64,000 nucleotides of DNA. Source: Microbacterium oxydans. Its GTDB lineage: Bacteria > Actinomycetota > Actinomycetes > Actinomycetales > Microbacteriaceae. Each line of letters opens with the position of its first letter. Positions within the stretch are counted from its first letter, which is position 1. Shown here one piece after another: positions 51,864 through 60,245 of this stretch. The stretch spans positions 62,001 through 126,000 of the forward strand of contig NZ_JYIW01000019.1 of NCBI RefSeq assembly GCF_000956525.1, written 5' to 3'. The position numbers and the translations under genes were made by a program. A model generated the notes under the pieces. The model made no database searches and was not told where the DNA came from. It saw nothing but the letters and a program-made list of their open reading frames with translations.

Positions 51864-53159
51864 TCAGCCGAGTTCGGCTTCGAGGGCCTGCTGCACCTCG
51901 GCGAGCCTGCTCTTGACGTCGCCGCCGTTGACCCTGAGGTCTTCGACCGCCGTGAGCACCTCGCGCCAGATCGGCTTGCTCTCGGTCTCGAAGCCCTCGA
52001 CGAGCGTCGACTTCGAGGTCTTGGCGGCCTCCAGGAACTGTGCAGCCCAGGGGTTCGCAGCCATGAACTCGGCGTCGGGCTCGACGTCGGTCGCCATGGC
52101 GGATGCCCCGAGGCCGGCGCGGATCGCGGTCTGCCCCTCGTCGCCGAGGATCCAGCGCACGAAGTCCTTCGCGGCCTCGACGTTGTCGCTGTTCGCGTTG
52201 ACGGCGATGATGAGCTGCGAGTTCGAGCCGGGGTTCGCGAGCGGCAGCGGGGCCGCTCCCATGTTCTCGCCGTTCACGACGTTGTCGGGGTTGCTCGTGA
52301 TGGTCGTCGCGACGCCGGAGTTCTCGAACAGCATGCCGACCTGACCCTGGCCGAACTTCGCGCGGAAGGTCGACGCGTCATCGCCGATGGGTGCGACACC
52401 CGATTCGAAGGTCTTGAGGAAGGCTTCCACCGCCTCGACGTTCTCGGCCTTGTCGATCGTCAGCTTCTTGCCGTCGCTGAGCTCGCCGCCGAATCCGTAG
52501 ATCCAGTTGGCCATCTCGAGCGTCCATCCGTCGATCTCGGCGGTCTGGTGGCGGCCCGCGAATCCGGCGATGCCGAGCTCCGACTTGATGGTCTCGGCCG
52601 TGGTGAGGAACTCGTCGAACGTGGTCGGCACCTCGAGCCCGAGCTGGGCGAAGATGTCCTTGTTGTAGATCACGGTGTTGTAGGTAGGCCGCTCCCAGTT
52701 GAAGCCGTACTGGCCGTCCTGGAAGAAGCCGGCCTCGTTGGTGGTGTTGAGGCTGTCGCCGAGTTCGTCGGCGATGTCGTCGAGGGGCTCGAGCACCCCG
52801 GCATCCACCAGCGAGGCGAACTGGCTGTCCTGGAGGACCATGACGTCGGGTCCGCCGCCGGCGCCGAGCTCGGTGCTGAGCTTGTCGGCGTAGTTGGCGA
52901 AGGGGATCTCGACCTTGGTCAGCTCGATGTCGTCGTTCGGGCCGGTGTATCCCTTGACGGCGTCCCAGATGATCGGGCCCTTGCCGTCTTCGAGGAACTG
53001 CCAGTTGGAGAACGTGAGCTCTCCGCCGGCCGCCTCTCCGTTGTCGCCCGAGTCGCTCCCACCGGAGCAGCCTGCGAGGGCGATCGCCGCGACGGCGGCG
53101 ATGCCGGTGATCCGCAGCGCTCGGGCACGGCGGGACGGGTGTGCGTGGTTCGACTTCAC
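51864..53159 (-). CDS. Sugar ABC importer substrate-binding lipoprotein (island importer 2)
   Basis: 431 residues from GTG 53159 with AAGGAGTG upstream. Lipobox LAGC (Cys near 31), then Ser/Gly/Asp-rich linker and a family 1 binding domain: ELTFSNWQFLEDGKGPIIWDAV, KLSTELGAGGGPDVMVLQDSQ, YNTVIYNKDIFAQLGLEVPTT and FGQGQVGMLFENSGVATT. Only distantly similar to importer 1's binding protein, so probably a different ligand (a monosaccharide or sugar acid?). First gene of the operon ending with SDR and aldolase; operator 5 lies just downstream of its promoter. Confidence 0.93.
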   Translation of the reverse strand: MKSNHAHPSRRARALRITGIAAVAAIALAGCSGGSDSGDNGEAAGGELTFSNWQFLEDGKGPIIWDAVKGYTGPNDDIELTKVEIPFANYADKLSTELGAGGGPDVMVLQDSQFASLVDAGVLEPLDDIADELGDSLNTTNEAGFFQDGQYGFNWERPTYNTVIYNKDIFAQLGLEVPTTFDEFLTTAETIKSELGIAGFAGRHQTAEIDGWTLEMANWIYGFGGELSDGKKLTIDKAENVEAVEAFLKTFESGVAPIGDDASTFRAKFGQGQVGMLFENSGVATTITSNPDNVVNGENMGAAPLPLANPGSNSQLIIAVNANSDNVEAAKDFVRWILGDEGQTAIRAGLGASAMATDVEPDAEFMAANPWAAQFLEAAKTSKSTLVEGFETESKPIWREVLTAVEDLRVNGGDVKSRLAEVQQALEAELG

Positions 53160-53222
53160 TGTTCACTCCTTTGGGCAGCAAGTTGATTGCGACGATGCAG
53201 TCGATTTCCGCCCGGGACGCGT

Positions 53223-53267
53223 GAAATCGATTTCGCTACCGTAACCCCGGAATTCAGCGGATGTCAA
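53223..53267 (-). promoter_or_regulatory. Promoter with operator 5 of the regulon
   Basis: Minus strand: -35 TTGACA (complement of 53262-53267), 18-bp spacer, -10 TACGGT (complement of 53238-53243), then GAAATCGATTTC (53223-53234) across the start point. Here the operator is downstream of the -10, unlike operators 1 and 3. A partial second site (GAAATCGACTGC) follows at about 53196-53207. Confidence 0.85.
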
Positions 53268-53378
53268 GGAAAATGGTTACGTAACTTTTCTGGAGATATG
53301 AAACCTCCTGCTCTCCACGCAGAAACACGGATGCCGTGACCCAGCGGGCCACGGCATCCGTGTTCGTGTGCGTGCTGC

Positions 53379-53819
53379 TCAGCTGAGCCAGGCAGGTGCG
53401 CGGCCGCGCAGGAAGGCGCCGTCGATCGAGAAGCGGCCAGCACCCGTGAGCGCGAGCGCGAGCGCCGCGACACCGAGCACGGCGACGAACTCGTACCCGC
53501 CCTCGCCGACCCAGAGGCCCGCGGGCAGGTGCACCAGGATCAGGGCCACGACCATGTCGATCGCCAGGATGATGCCGACCGGACGCGTGAGGAGTCCGAG
53601 GATCAGCAGGATGCCGCCGATGAGCTCGACGAACGCCACCACGGGAGCAGCGATCTCCGCCAACGGCACCCCCATGTCGGCGAAGCTGCCGATGGTGCCG
53701 GGAATCGTGTACTCGAAGATCTTCTGTGCGCCGTGCGCTGCGAAGATCGCGCCGACCACGAAGCGCAGGACGAGGAGTCCGAGCGAGGCGGCGGAGGAGG
53801 GGGCTTTGGTGTTCGTCAT
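53379..53819 (-). CDS. DoxX-family membrane protein
   Basis: 146 residues from ATG 53819. Four membrane segments with LVLRFVVGAIFAAHGAQKIF at the start, PVVAFVELIGGILLILGLLTRPVGIIL in the middle and GAGRFSIDGAF near the end, all DoxX hallmarks. DoxX-like proteins take part in thiol/redox balance or terminal oxidase complexes; the exact role is unknown. Stands alone between the sugar island and the tct operon, with about 220 gene-free bases upstream on the right side of the sugar operon's promoter. Confidence 0.9.
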   Translation of the reverse strand: MTNTKAPSSAASLGLLVLRFVVGAIFAAHGAQKIFEYTIPGTIGSFADMGVPLAEIAAPVVAFVELIGGILLILGLLTRPVGIILAIDMVVALILVHLPAGLWVGEGGYEFVAVLGVAALALALTGAGRFSIDGAFLRGRAPAWLS

Positions 53820-53909
53820 GAGGAGTTCTTCCTTCGTGGCAGGACACCCGCGCGCCAGGCGCGGAGCAGGGTCGTTCCCTGCGTCCACGCTAGGAAGAAG
53901 AGATATCCC

Positions 53910-54779
53910 TCAGCTGTGTGCGGCCACGACCTGCGCGACGGCGGCGCGCTCGGCATCCGTCGGCTCGGCGATCGCCATGCGGCAGTGGGTGTCGACCACG
54001 TCGAGCACGCGGTACGCCTCCTTCATGCGGGCCATGTCGCCGCCGATCAGCGAGACCACGTCATCGACGGCCGTCTGCGCTGCGGCGATGGCGTCGGCGT
54101 CGCCCGAGCGCCCTGCGTCGGCCAGCGCGCGGAACGGCTTCGGCGTCACCGAGGAGACGCCGGACACCACGCCCTGCGCTCCCACGCTGACCGCGGCGAT
54201 CAGGTCGCGATCGGCCCCGGTGTACAGGTCGAAGCTCTCCGGCACCACGGCGCGGTACGCGGCGATCTCGTCGAGCGACAGCTCGCTCACCTTCGCGCCG
54301 ACGATGTTCGGCAGCGCCGACAGCCGCACGAGCAGCTCCGGCGAGACCGTGTTGCCGCTGCGGGCCGGGTAGATGTACACGTAGAGGCGACCGTCGCCCA
54401 CGGCATCCGACACCGCGGTGAAGTACTCGAAGATCGCGTCCTCGGTCGACTTCAGGTAGTACGGCGTGAGGGCGGCGAACTCGGTCGCACCGAGCCCCTT
54501 CGCGATCTCGACGAGCCGCACGGCCTCGTACGTGCTGGGCTGGCCGACGTGCACGATCACGCGCATGCGGTCGGCGAGCTCGTCGATCGCGGCACCCACC
54601 AGTTCGGTGAACTCGGCGACGTCGACCGCCGGGAACTCCCCCGTCGTGCCGAGGATGAACGCACCCTCGTTGCCCGATCGCCCCACGAAGCGGAAGATGG
54701 CCCGCGAGCCCTCCAGGTCGAGGCTCCCGTCGCGGCGGAACGCGGTGGGGACGGCGGTCAGGATGTCGTAGCGGGTCAC
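53910..54779 (-). CDS. DHDPS-family aldolase/dehydratase of the tct operon
   Basis: 289 residues from GTG 54779, overlapping the tctA stop by GTGA. TIM barrel with GTTGEF (about 46), the Tyr in LYVYIYPARSGN (about 134) and the Schiff-base Lys in NIVGAKVSELS (about 163). Different from the aldolase at 48113. Located as the last gene of a tripartite tricarboxylate transporter operon, it probably acts on the imported acid, for example a 2-keto-3-deoxy acid such as 5-dehydro-4-deoxyglucarate or a 4-hydroxy-2-oxo acid (inference). Confidence 0.87.
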   Translation of the reverse strand: MTRYDILTAVPTAFRRDGSLDLEGSRAIFRFVGRSGNEGAFILGTTGEFPAVDVAEFTELVGAAIDELADRMRVIVHVGQPSTYEAVRLVEIAKGLGATEFAALTPYYLKSTEDAIFEYFTAVSDAVGDGRLYVYIYPARSGNTVSPELLVRLSALPNIVGAKVSELSLDEIAAYRAVVPESFDLYTGADRDLIAAVSVGAQGVVSGVSSVTPKPFRALADAGRSGDADAIAAAQTAVDDVVSLIGGDMARMKEAYRVLDVVDTHCRMAIAEPTDAERAAVAQVVAAHS

Positions 54780-56440
54780 TTCTGGTTCTCCTCGGAGTTC
54801 GTGCGGGACGAGCGTGCCTTGCGGGACGCCCGGGCTGAGGTGTCGACGTTGCGCACGGTCGACGTGAGCAGGTCGGGGTTCGCTGCGAGCTCGTCGTGCG
54901 CCTTCTCGATCTGCACGATGCTCTCGTCCTGCAGGATCGAGTCCTCGAGCGATGCCCGCTTGGCACGAGGCGTGCGGGCCGCGCGGATCGCCGGCATCAC
55001 GATCGACAGCACCGCGAGCGCGAGCAGCACGAGTGCGATCGGGCTGACGACCTCGAAGAACGGACGAGTGGGCAGGATCGCGAGCGTGCGGGCGAGGTTC
55101 TCCTCGGCGAGCGGCCCGAGGAGCAGGCCGAGCACGACCGGACCAGCGGGCACCTGCATGCGCTTGAGCAGCACGCCGACGACGCCGAAGACGAGCATCG
55201 TGAGCACCGTCGACAGGCTGTTCGAGGTGGCGTAGGTGCCGATGATGCAGAAGATCAGGATGCCGCTCCACAGATACGGCTGCGGCACGTCGAGCAGCTT
55301 CACCATGCCCTTCATGCGCACCAGGCTCAGCGCCAGCGACAGGATCGTCGCGACGAGCATGATCCCCACGATCGAGACGACGAGGTCCGGCCGGTTCGTG
55401 AAGAGCGTCGGGCCGGGGGTGATGCCCCAGATGATCATCGAGCCGATCATGACCGCCATGACGGAGTCGCCGGGGATGCCGAGCGCCATCGTCGTGGTGA
55501 GTGATCCGCCGAGCGTGGCGCTGGAGGCGGTGTCGGATGCCGCGACGCCCTCGATCGAGCCCTTGCCGAACAGCTCCGGATGCTTCGAGGCCTTGCGAGC
55601 CCGCTCCCAACCGATGAGTCCGGCGATGTCGCCGCCGGCTGCCGGGATGAGGCCGACGCCGAGCCCGACCGCTCCGCCGACCGCGGTGGCGCGTCCTGAC
55701 TGCTTGAGCTCTGCCCTGTTGGGCCACCAGCGGCCGAGGCTCGAGATGGGGCGCACGTTCGATTTGCGGTACGTGAGCAGCTGGTCGAACAGCTCAGCGA
55801 TGCCGAAGAGGCCGATGATGACGGCAATGAAGTTGACGCCCTCGACGAGCTCGAGCACGCCGAAGGTGAAGCGCTGATCGGCGGTGGCGGCATAGGTGCC
55901 GACGGTGCCGAGCGCGAGACCGAAGAGACCAGCCAGGATGCCCTTGAGCATCGACTTCGACGAGATGCCGATCATGATCGAGATGCCGAAGACCACGAGG
56001 GCGAAGAGCTCGGGCGACTTGAAGTAGTCGCGGGCGAAGCTGGCGATCGGCACGGCGGCCACCGCGAACAGCACGAGCGAGGCGAGGATGCCGACGGCCG
56101 AGACGATCGCCGAGATGGTCAGCGCGAGGCCGGCCCTGCCCTGCTTCGCCATCGGATAGCCGTCGAGGGTGGTCGCGATGGAGGCCGGGGTGCCTGGCGT
56201 GTTGATCAGGATGGAGGGCACCCGGTCGCCGAAGTTGGCGGCGACGTAGATCGTCAGCAGCACTGCCAGGCCCTGCACGGGCTCGAGGGTCATCGTGAAG
56301 CCGGCGGCGAGCGCGACCGCCATGGTCGCGGTGATGCCGGGGAAGGCTCCGACCATGAAGCCGAGCACGAGGCCGACGAGCATGTAGAGCAGGATCGAGA
56401 TGTCGAGGAGCGAGTTCAGCCCCTCCATGAGTGCGTTCAC
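54776..56440 (-). CDS. tctA: Tripartite tricarboxylate transporter large subunit TctA
   Basis: 554 residues from GTG 56440, overlapping the tctB stop. About 12 membrane segments. TctA signatures: GFMVGAFPGITATMAVALA, FGDRVPSILINTPGTPASIATTLDGYPMAKQGRAG (in parts) and GIPGDSVMAVMIGSMIIWGITPGP. About 45 hydrophilic residues at the C-terminus (ESIVQIEKAHDEL...) are longer than usual. Uses an ion gradient and the binding protein TctC to import a carboxylate. Confidence 0.94.
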   Translation of the reverse strand: MNALMEGLNSLLDISILLYMLVGLVLGFMVGAFPGITATMAVALAAGFTMTLEPVQGLAVLLTIYVAANFGDRVPSILINTPGTPASIATTLDGYPMAKQGRAGLALTISAIVSAVGILASLVLFAVAAVPIASFARDYFKSPELFALVVFGISIMIGISSKSMLKGILAGLFGLALGTVGTYAATADQRFTFGVLELVEGVNFIAVIIGLFGIAELFDQLLTYRKSNVRPISSLGRWWPNRAELKQSGRATAVGGAVGLGVGLIPAAGGDIAGLIGWERARKASKHPELFGKGSIEGVAASDTASSATLGGSLTTTMALGIPGDSVMAVMIGSMIIWGITPGPTLFTNRPDLVVSIVGIMLVATILSLALSLVRMKGMVKLLDVPQPYLWSGILIFCIIGTYATSNSLSTVLTMLVFGVVGVLLKRMQVPAGPVVLGLLLGPLAEENLARTLAILPTRPFFEVVSPIALVLLALAVLSIVMPAIRAARTPRAKRASLEDSILQDESIVQIEKAHDELAANPDLLTSTVRNVDTSARASRKARSSRTNSEENQK

Positions 56441-56973
56441 AGGGGGATCCTCAGGAGCATCCCGAACACGACGTAGACGAACGCCGTGACGGAGACCGAG
56501 TAGATGATCAGGCTGATCCAGCCGCGGTGGCCGTAGAGCAGCATGAGAGCGGCCATCAGCACGGCGGCGGCGATCGGGAAGACCTCGATGCGGTAACCGA
56601 ACAGGATGACGGTGCTCAGCGACCAGAGTGCGACGAAGGCGCAGGTGATCACGAGCGTGGCGATGACGCGGATGTAGCCGCCCGGCTGGATGCGCTCGAG
56701 GTCTTCGCGACCGGGAGCGGGACGCGTGAGCGCCATGGCCAGGATCGCGAGCGCGATGACGACGGCGGTGACGGCGATCACCGTCGGCCAGAACCGGGCG
56801 TCGATCTGGCCGGGCGCTGCCTCACGGCGCAGCGGGATCTGCGTGGTGAGGAAGAGATAGCCGGCTGAGAAGGCAAGCGCGACGATGCCGAAGACGATCT
56901 CGAGCGGCCGGGATGCCGGTGCACGCTGGGAGTCGTCGTCGGCGACGACGACTCCCGCTTCTGAAGGAGACAT
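56437..56973 (-). CDS. tctB: Tripartite tricarboxylate transporter small subunit TctB
   Basis: 178 residues with four membrane segments spaced as in TctB (about 29-47, 63-83, 108-128 and 135-170), and PGQIDARFWPTVIAV in the first loop. The first 25 residues are cytoplasmic and acidic. Partner of TctA; genes overlap by GTGA. Confidence 0.9.
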   Translation of the reverse strand: MSPSEAGVVVADDDSQRAPASRPLEIVFGIVALAFSAGYLFLTTQIPLRREAAPGQIDARFWPTVIAVTAVVIALAILAMALTRPAPGREDLERIQPGGYIRVIATLVITCAFVALWSLSTVILFGYRIEVFPIAAAVLMAALMLLYGHRGWISLIIYSVSVTAFVYVVFGMLLRIPL

Positions 56974-56992
56974 GCTGAGTGACCGGGCCTGC

Positions 56993-57961
56993 TCAGCCCA
57001 GGAGGTCCTTGAACAGCGTGAACTGCTCGTCGACGAAGGTGGTCCACTCGGCGGAGTCGCGGTAGACCACGAGGTTGCCCGCGTCCTTCTGGAACTGCGT
57101 GTAGGTGTCGGACTCGACGGCTTCCTTGACGGCGGCCTCGAGTGTCGACTTCACGTCGTCGGGCAGGCCCTTGGGCGCGTAGATGCCACCCCAGCCGCCG
57201 AACACGACGTCTTCGCCGATGGCCTCTTCGACCGTCTCGACGTCTTTCGCGTCGGGGTGACGCTCGTCGTTCATGACGGCGAGGATGCGCACGGCCTCGC
57301 CCTGCGCGAGCGCCTCGCCGAGGCCGGAGACGGCGGCGACGGTCTCACCCGATGCTGCTGCGGCGACGGCGGTCGCGCCACCGTCGTAGGGAACGGGCGT
57401 GAAGGTCGCGTCGGTGGCGTTGCCGAGGCCGATGGTCGCTGCCTCCCAGATCGAGCCTGCGCCGGAGTTGGCGACCGTGACCGCGCCGGATCCGGCCTGT
57501 GCGACGAGGTCTTCCAGGGTCTCGATGCCGCTGTTCGCGCCGACCGTGATGACGCCGGGGGCGAGCATGATCTGGCCGAGCAGGTCGAAGTCCTCGGGGA
57601 GCACGTTCGCGCTCTGCGTGGTGTTCAGCATCGCGATCTCGACCGGCGCGAAGCCGATGACGTAACCGTCGGGGTCCTGCGCGCCGACATACTCCATGGC
57701 GAGTGCGCCTGCTGCGCCCGGCATGTTCTCGGGGATGATGCTGACGCCGAGGATCTTCTCGAGCTCGGTCGCGAGGGCGCGCGACGAGAGGTCGGAGCCG
57801 CCACCGGGGTTGGCCTGGATGATCAGGCGGATGTCGTTCACGGGGAAGGCCGACGCTGCGTCTTCACCCTCCTCGACCTTGGTGCAGGCCGAGAGGACGA
57901 GTGCGGTGGCTGCGAGGGCGGCGATCGCTGCGGCCGCCCGGGTGATGCGCTTGCGGGGCAT
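56993..57961 (-). CDS. tctC: Tripartite tricarboxylate transporter binding lipoprotein TctC
   Basis: 322 residues. Lipoprotein signal with lipobox LSAC (Cys near 26). Mature part matches the Bug/TctC family: IRLIIQANPGGGSDLSSRALATELEK, the PGAAGALAMEYV loop that binds the carboxylate, and the late segment GGWGGIYAPKGLPDDV. First gene of the leftward tctC-tctB-tctA-aldolase operon, with a 26-bp palindrome 51 bases upstream as control site. Substrate is a di- or tricarboxylate or sugar acid. Confidence 0.94.
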   Translation of the reverse strand: MPRKRITRAAAAIAALAATALVLSACTKVEEGEDAASAFPVNDIRLIIQANPGGGSDLSSRALATELEKILGVSIIPENMPGAAGALAMEYVGAQDPDGYVIGFAPVEIAMLNTTQSANVLPEDFDLLGQIMLAPGVITVGANSGIETLEDLVAQAGSGAVTVANSGAGSIWEAATIGLGNATDATFTPVPYDGGATAVAAAASGETVAAVSGLGEALAQGEAVRILAVMNDERHPDAKDVETVEEAIGEDVVFGGWGGIYAPKGLPDDVKSTLEAAVKEAVESDTYTQFQKDAGNLVVYRDSAEWTTFVDEQFTLFKDLLG

Positions 57962-58011
57962 CTTTGCTCCTCTACGTGGGTCGACCGTGTTGTCGACGTC
58001 CCGAGGCTAGC

Positions 58012-58037
58012 AGTGTTGACTGTTAACAGTCAACACT
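58012..58037. promoter_or_regulatory. Perfect 26-bp palindrome, GntR operator
   Basis: The half site AGTGTTGACTGTT is followed immediately by its exact complement, centred on GTTAAC. It lies between the tctC start and the GntR stop, upstream of the tct operon. The same core CTGTTAACAG recurs upstream of the GntR gene at 58741. Confidence 0.9.
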
Positions 58038-58068
58038 CGAACGGCCGCCCGGGGGTCCGCGATAGAGG

Positions 58069-58731
58069 TCAGCGCCGCGCGGTGATCTCGCTGAGCATCC
58101 GGTCACGGGCGCCGTCGAGGTGCGAGGCGAGCACCTCCGCAGCCTTCTCCGGAGTGCCGGTGCGCATGACGTCGAGCAGTTTCATGTGGTCGCCGGACGA
58201 CTCGTGCAGGTCTTCGTCATGGTTGATCGTGACGTCGAGCAGCGCGGTGAACGTCGGAAGGTACTGGTTCCACGCCCCCTCGAGACGCGGATGATCGGCG
58301 AGCGCGTAGATCTGCGAGTGGAAGTCGAGGTCGGCGGTGACGAAGGCCGCGTGGTCGCCGTCGTCGGCCGCCGTGCCCATGCGCCCCACGGCGGCTGCCA
58401 TCGGCGCCCACCGAGCGGCATCCTCGACCCGCATGGCCCTGGAGAGCGCGAGCTGTTCGAGCGCCCCGCGCAGGCTGTAGAGCTGCTCGACGTCATCGGG
58501 CGAGAGGCCGACGATGTACACGCCGCGAGGGCGCTGCACCTCGACGAGCTTCTCGAAGCTGAGCTGCGTGAGTGCGTCGCGGATCGGACCGCGGCTCACG
58601 TCGAACTCCTCGGCGAGCGCCTCTTCGGTGATGCGGGCGCCCGGCGCGAGTTCGCCGCGCACGATGCGCTGTCTCAGCACCCGGGCCACTTGTGCCCCGA
58701 GGGATTCTCCACGCTTCACGCTCTGCGTCAC
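58069..58731 (-). CDS. GntR/FadR-family regulator of the tct operon
   Basis: 220 residues from GTG 58731 with AGGAGG five bases upstream. N-terminal winged helix (LRQRIVRGELAPGARITEEALAEEFDVSRGPIRDAL in parts), then the all-helical FCD effector domain with metal-site residues DLDFHSQIYALADHPRL. Its gene precedes tctC, and paired CTGTTAACAG sites flank it, so it should repress both itself and the tct operon and be released by the imported acid. Confidence 0.93.
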   Translation of the reverse strand: MTQSVKRGESLGAQVARVLRQRIVRGELAPGARITEEALAEEFDVSRGPIRDALTQLSFEKLVEVQRPRGVYIVGLSPDDVEQLYSLRGALEQLALSRAMRVEDAARWAPMAAAVGRMGTAADDGDHAAFVTADLDFHSQIYALADHPRLEGAWNQYLPTFTALLDVTINHDEDLHESSGDHMKLLDVMRTGTPEKAAEVLASHLDGARDRMLSEITARR

Positions 58732-58740
58732 GGCGACCTC

Positions 58741-58765
58741 CTGTTAACAGTTGACAGGATACACA
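58741..58765 (-). promoter_or_regulatory. GntR autoregulation site with -10
   Basis: CTGTTAACAG (58741-58750) followed by TTGACAG repeats most of the 26-bp palindrome's core. On the minus strand TATCCT (complement of 58756-58761) immediately precedes it as a -10, so binding would repress the GntR gene. Confidence 0.75.
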
Positions 58766-58778
58766 CCCGGTGCGGGGA

Positions 58779-59204
58779 TCAGTTCCCTCGCGGGTTCCAG
58801 AGCACGACGTCGGTCGAGCGGCGCAGACGGCGCCCGCTCGGCATCGGTACGACGCCCGCGGAACCGGCGGCGAAGACTCGCACGCCCGGTCGGTTCTCGC
58901 GCTCGGCGCGGATGGCGGCTTCGAGCTCGGAGATGCGGCGGCGCAGCATCCGATTCTCGTCCTCCAGGTCGAGCACGCGCGCGATCGCTGGCAGGCTCAT
59001 TCCCGCGGCAGAGAGTTGAGCGACCTCACGGAGCTGCTCGATGTTCCGAGGCGAGTAGCGGCGAGAGCCGCCGGAGGTGCGCCCGGGGACGACGAGCCCG
59101 ATGCGGTCGTACTGTCGCAGGGTCTGCGGATGCATGCCGGCGAGCTCGGCGGCGGCGGCGATCGCGAACACCGGGGTATCGGGGTCCGGGCGGAGGTCAG
59201 CCAT
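58779..59204 (-). CDS. hspR: HspR, MerR-family heat-shock repressor
   Basis: 141 residues. MerR-type helix-turn-helix VFAIAAAAELAGMHPQTLRQYDRIGLV with GSRRYSPRNIEQLREV, then the short dimer helix EDENRMLRRRISELEAAI. HspR binds HAIR sites together with DnaK as co-repressor, so DnaK titration by unfolded protein derepresses the regulon. Last gene of dnaK-grpE-dnaJ-hspR, giving feedback. Both HAIR sites seen here (dnaK, clpB) should be its targets. Confidence 0.95.
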   Translation of the reverse strand: MADLRPDPDTPVFAIAAAAELAGMHPQTLRQYDRIGLVVPGRTSGGSRRYSPRNIEQLREVAQLSAAGMSLPAIARVLDLEDENRMLRRRISELEAAIRAERENRPGVRVFAAGSAGVVPMPSGRRLRRSTDVVLWNPRGN

Positions 59205-59252
59205 TCCTGATCACCTCGCTCCCCGGTGTCGCGGTCATCGATGCTCCCATGC

Positions 59253-60239
59253 TCAGCGGCGGGCCTTCGCCATCAACTCGGCCCGAGGGTTCTCCGCGGG
59301 CTCGAGCGCCTGGAACTTCTCCAGCGCCTCTCGAGCGGCCTCGTCGAGGTGCGATGGCACAGCGACCTGCAGCTCGGCGAGCAGATCGCCGGTGCCCTTC
59401 GACGTGGCGACGCCACGACCCTTGACCCGGAGCACGCGCCCGGAGGGCGTGCCGGGGGCGACGCGGAGCTTGACGATGTCGCCGCTCAGCGTCGGCACCT
59501 CGATGGTGGCGCCGAGCGTCGCCTCGGTGAAGGTCACGGGGACCGTGAGGCGGAGGTTCAGGCCATCGCGGGTGAACACCGGGTGCGGCCGCACCGCGAT
59601 CTGCACCACGATGTCGCCGCTCTCGCCGCCGTCAGGAGAAGGACGACCACGGCCGCGGAGACGGATCTTCTGCCCGTCGGCGACCCCGGCGGGGATCTTC
59701 ACCTTGAACGGCTTGCCGTCCTCGCCCTGCAGGGTGATGGTCTCACCCTGCACGGCGGTGACGAAGTCGAGCGTCGTGCGGGCCGTGACGTCGGCGCCGC
59801 GCTGCGGCCCGCCGAAGCCACGGTATCCGCCGGACGTCTGACCGAAGCGGCCGTTGCCGAACGCTCCGCCCTGTCCCTGGTTGAACATCGCGAAGATGTC
59901 CTCGAAGTCGGCGGACTGACCGCCACGGCCCTGCTGGCCGTAGCGGCTGAAGACGTCTTCGAACCCGCCCGCACCCGAGCCGCCCGCCGTGAAGCGAGCG
60001 CCCGAGCCCATGGCGCGGATCTCGTCGTACTCCTTGCGCTGCTCGACGTCGGAGAGCACCGAGTAGGCCTCGCTGATCTCCTTGAACTTGGTCTCGGCCT
60101 TCGCATCGCCCTGATTGGAGTCAGGGTGATACTTGCGCGCGAGCTTGCGATACGTCTTCTTGAGATCGGCAGCAGTGACGTCCTTGGAGACCCCGAGCGT
60201 CTTGTAGAAGTCCTTGTCGAACCAGTCCTGGCTAGCCAT
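59253..60239 (-). CDS. dnaJ: DnaJ-type co-chaperone without zinc-finger domain
   Basis: 328 residues. J domain (about 10-75) with HPD in KYHPDSNQGD, then a Gly/Phe-rich linker (about 80-155: GGFEDVFSRYGQQGRGG and similar), then two C-terminal beta domains (from TARTTLDFVTAV). No CXXCXGXG repeats are present, so this is a type II (CbpA/DnaJB-like) protein although it occupies the position of dnaJ in the heat-shock operon. It stimulates DnaK ATPase and delivers clients. Confidence 0.95.
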   Translation of the reverse strand: MASQDWFDKDFYKTLGVSKDVTAADLKKTYRKLARKYHPDSNQGDAKAETKFKEISEAYSVLSDVEQRKEYDEIRAMGSGARFTAGGSGAGGFEDVFSRYGQQGRGGQSADFEDIFAMFNQGQGGAFGNGRFGQTSGGYRGFGGPQRGADVTARTTLDFVTAVQGETITLQGEDGKPFKVKIPAGVADGQKIRLRGRGRPSPDGGESGDIVVQIAVRPHPVFTRDGLNLRLTVPVTFTEATLGATIEVPTLSGDIVKLRVAPGTPSGRVLRVKGRGVATSKGTGDLLAELQVAVPSHLDEAAREALEKFQALEPAENPRAELMAKARR

Positions 60240-60245
60240 CTTCGA

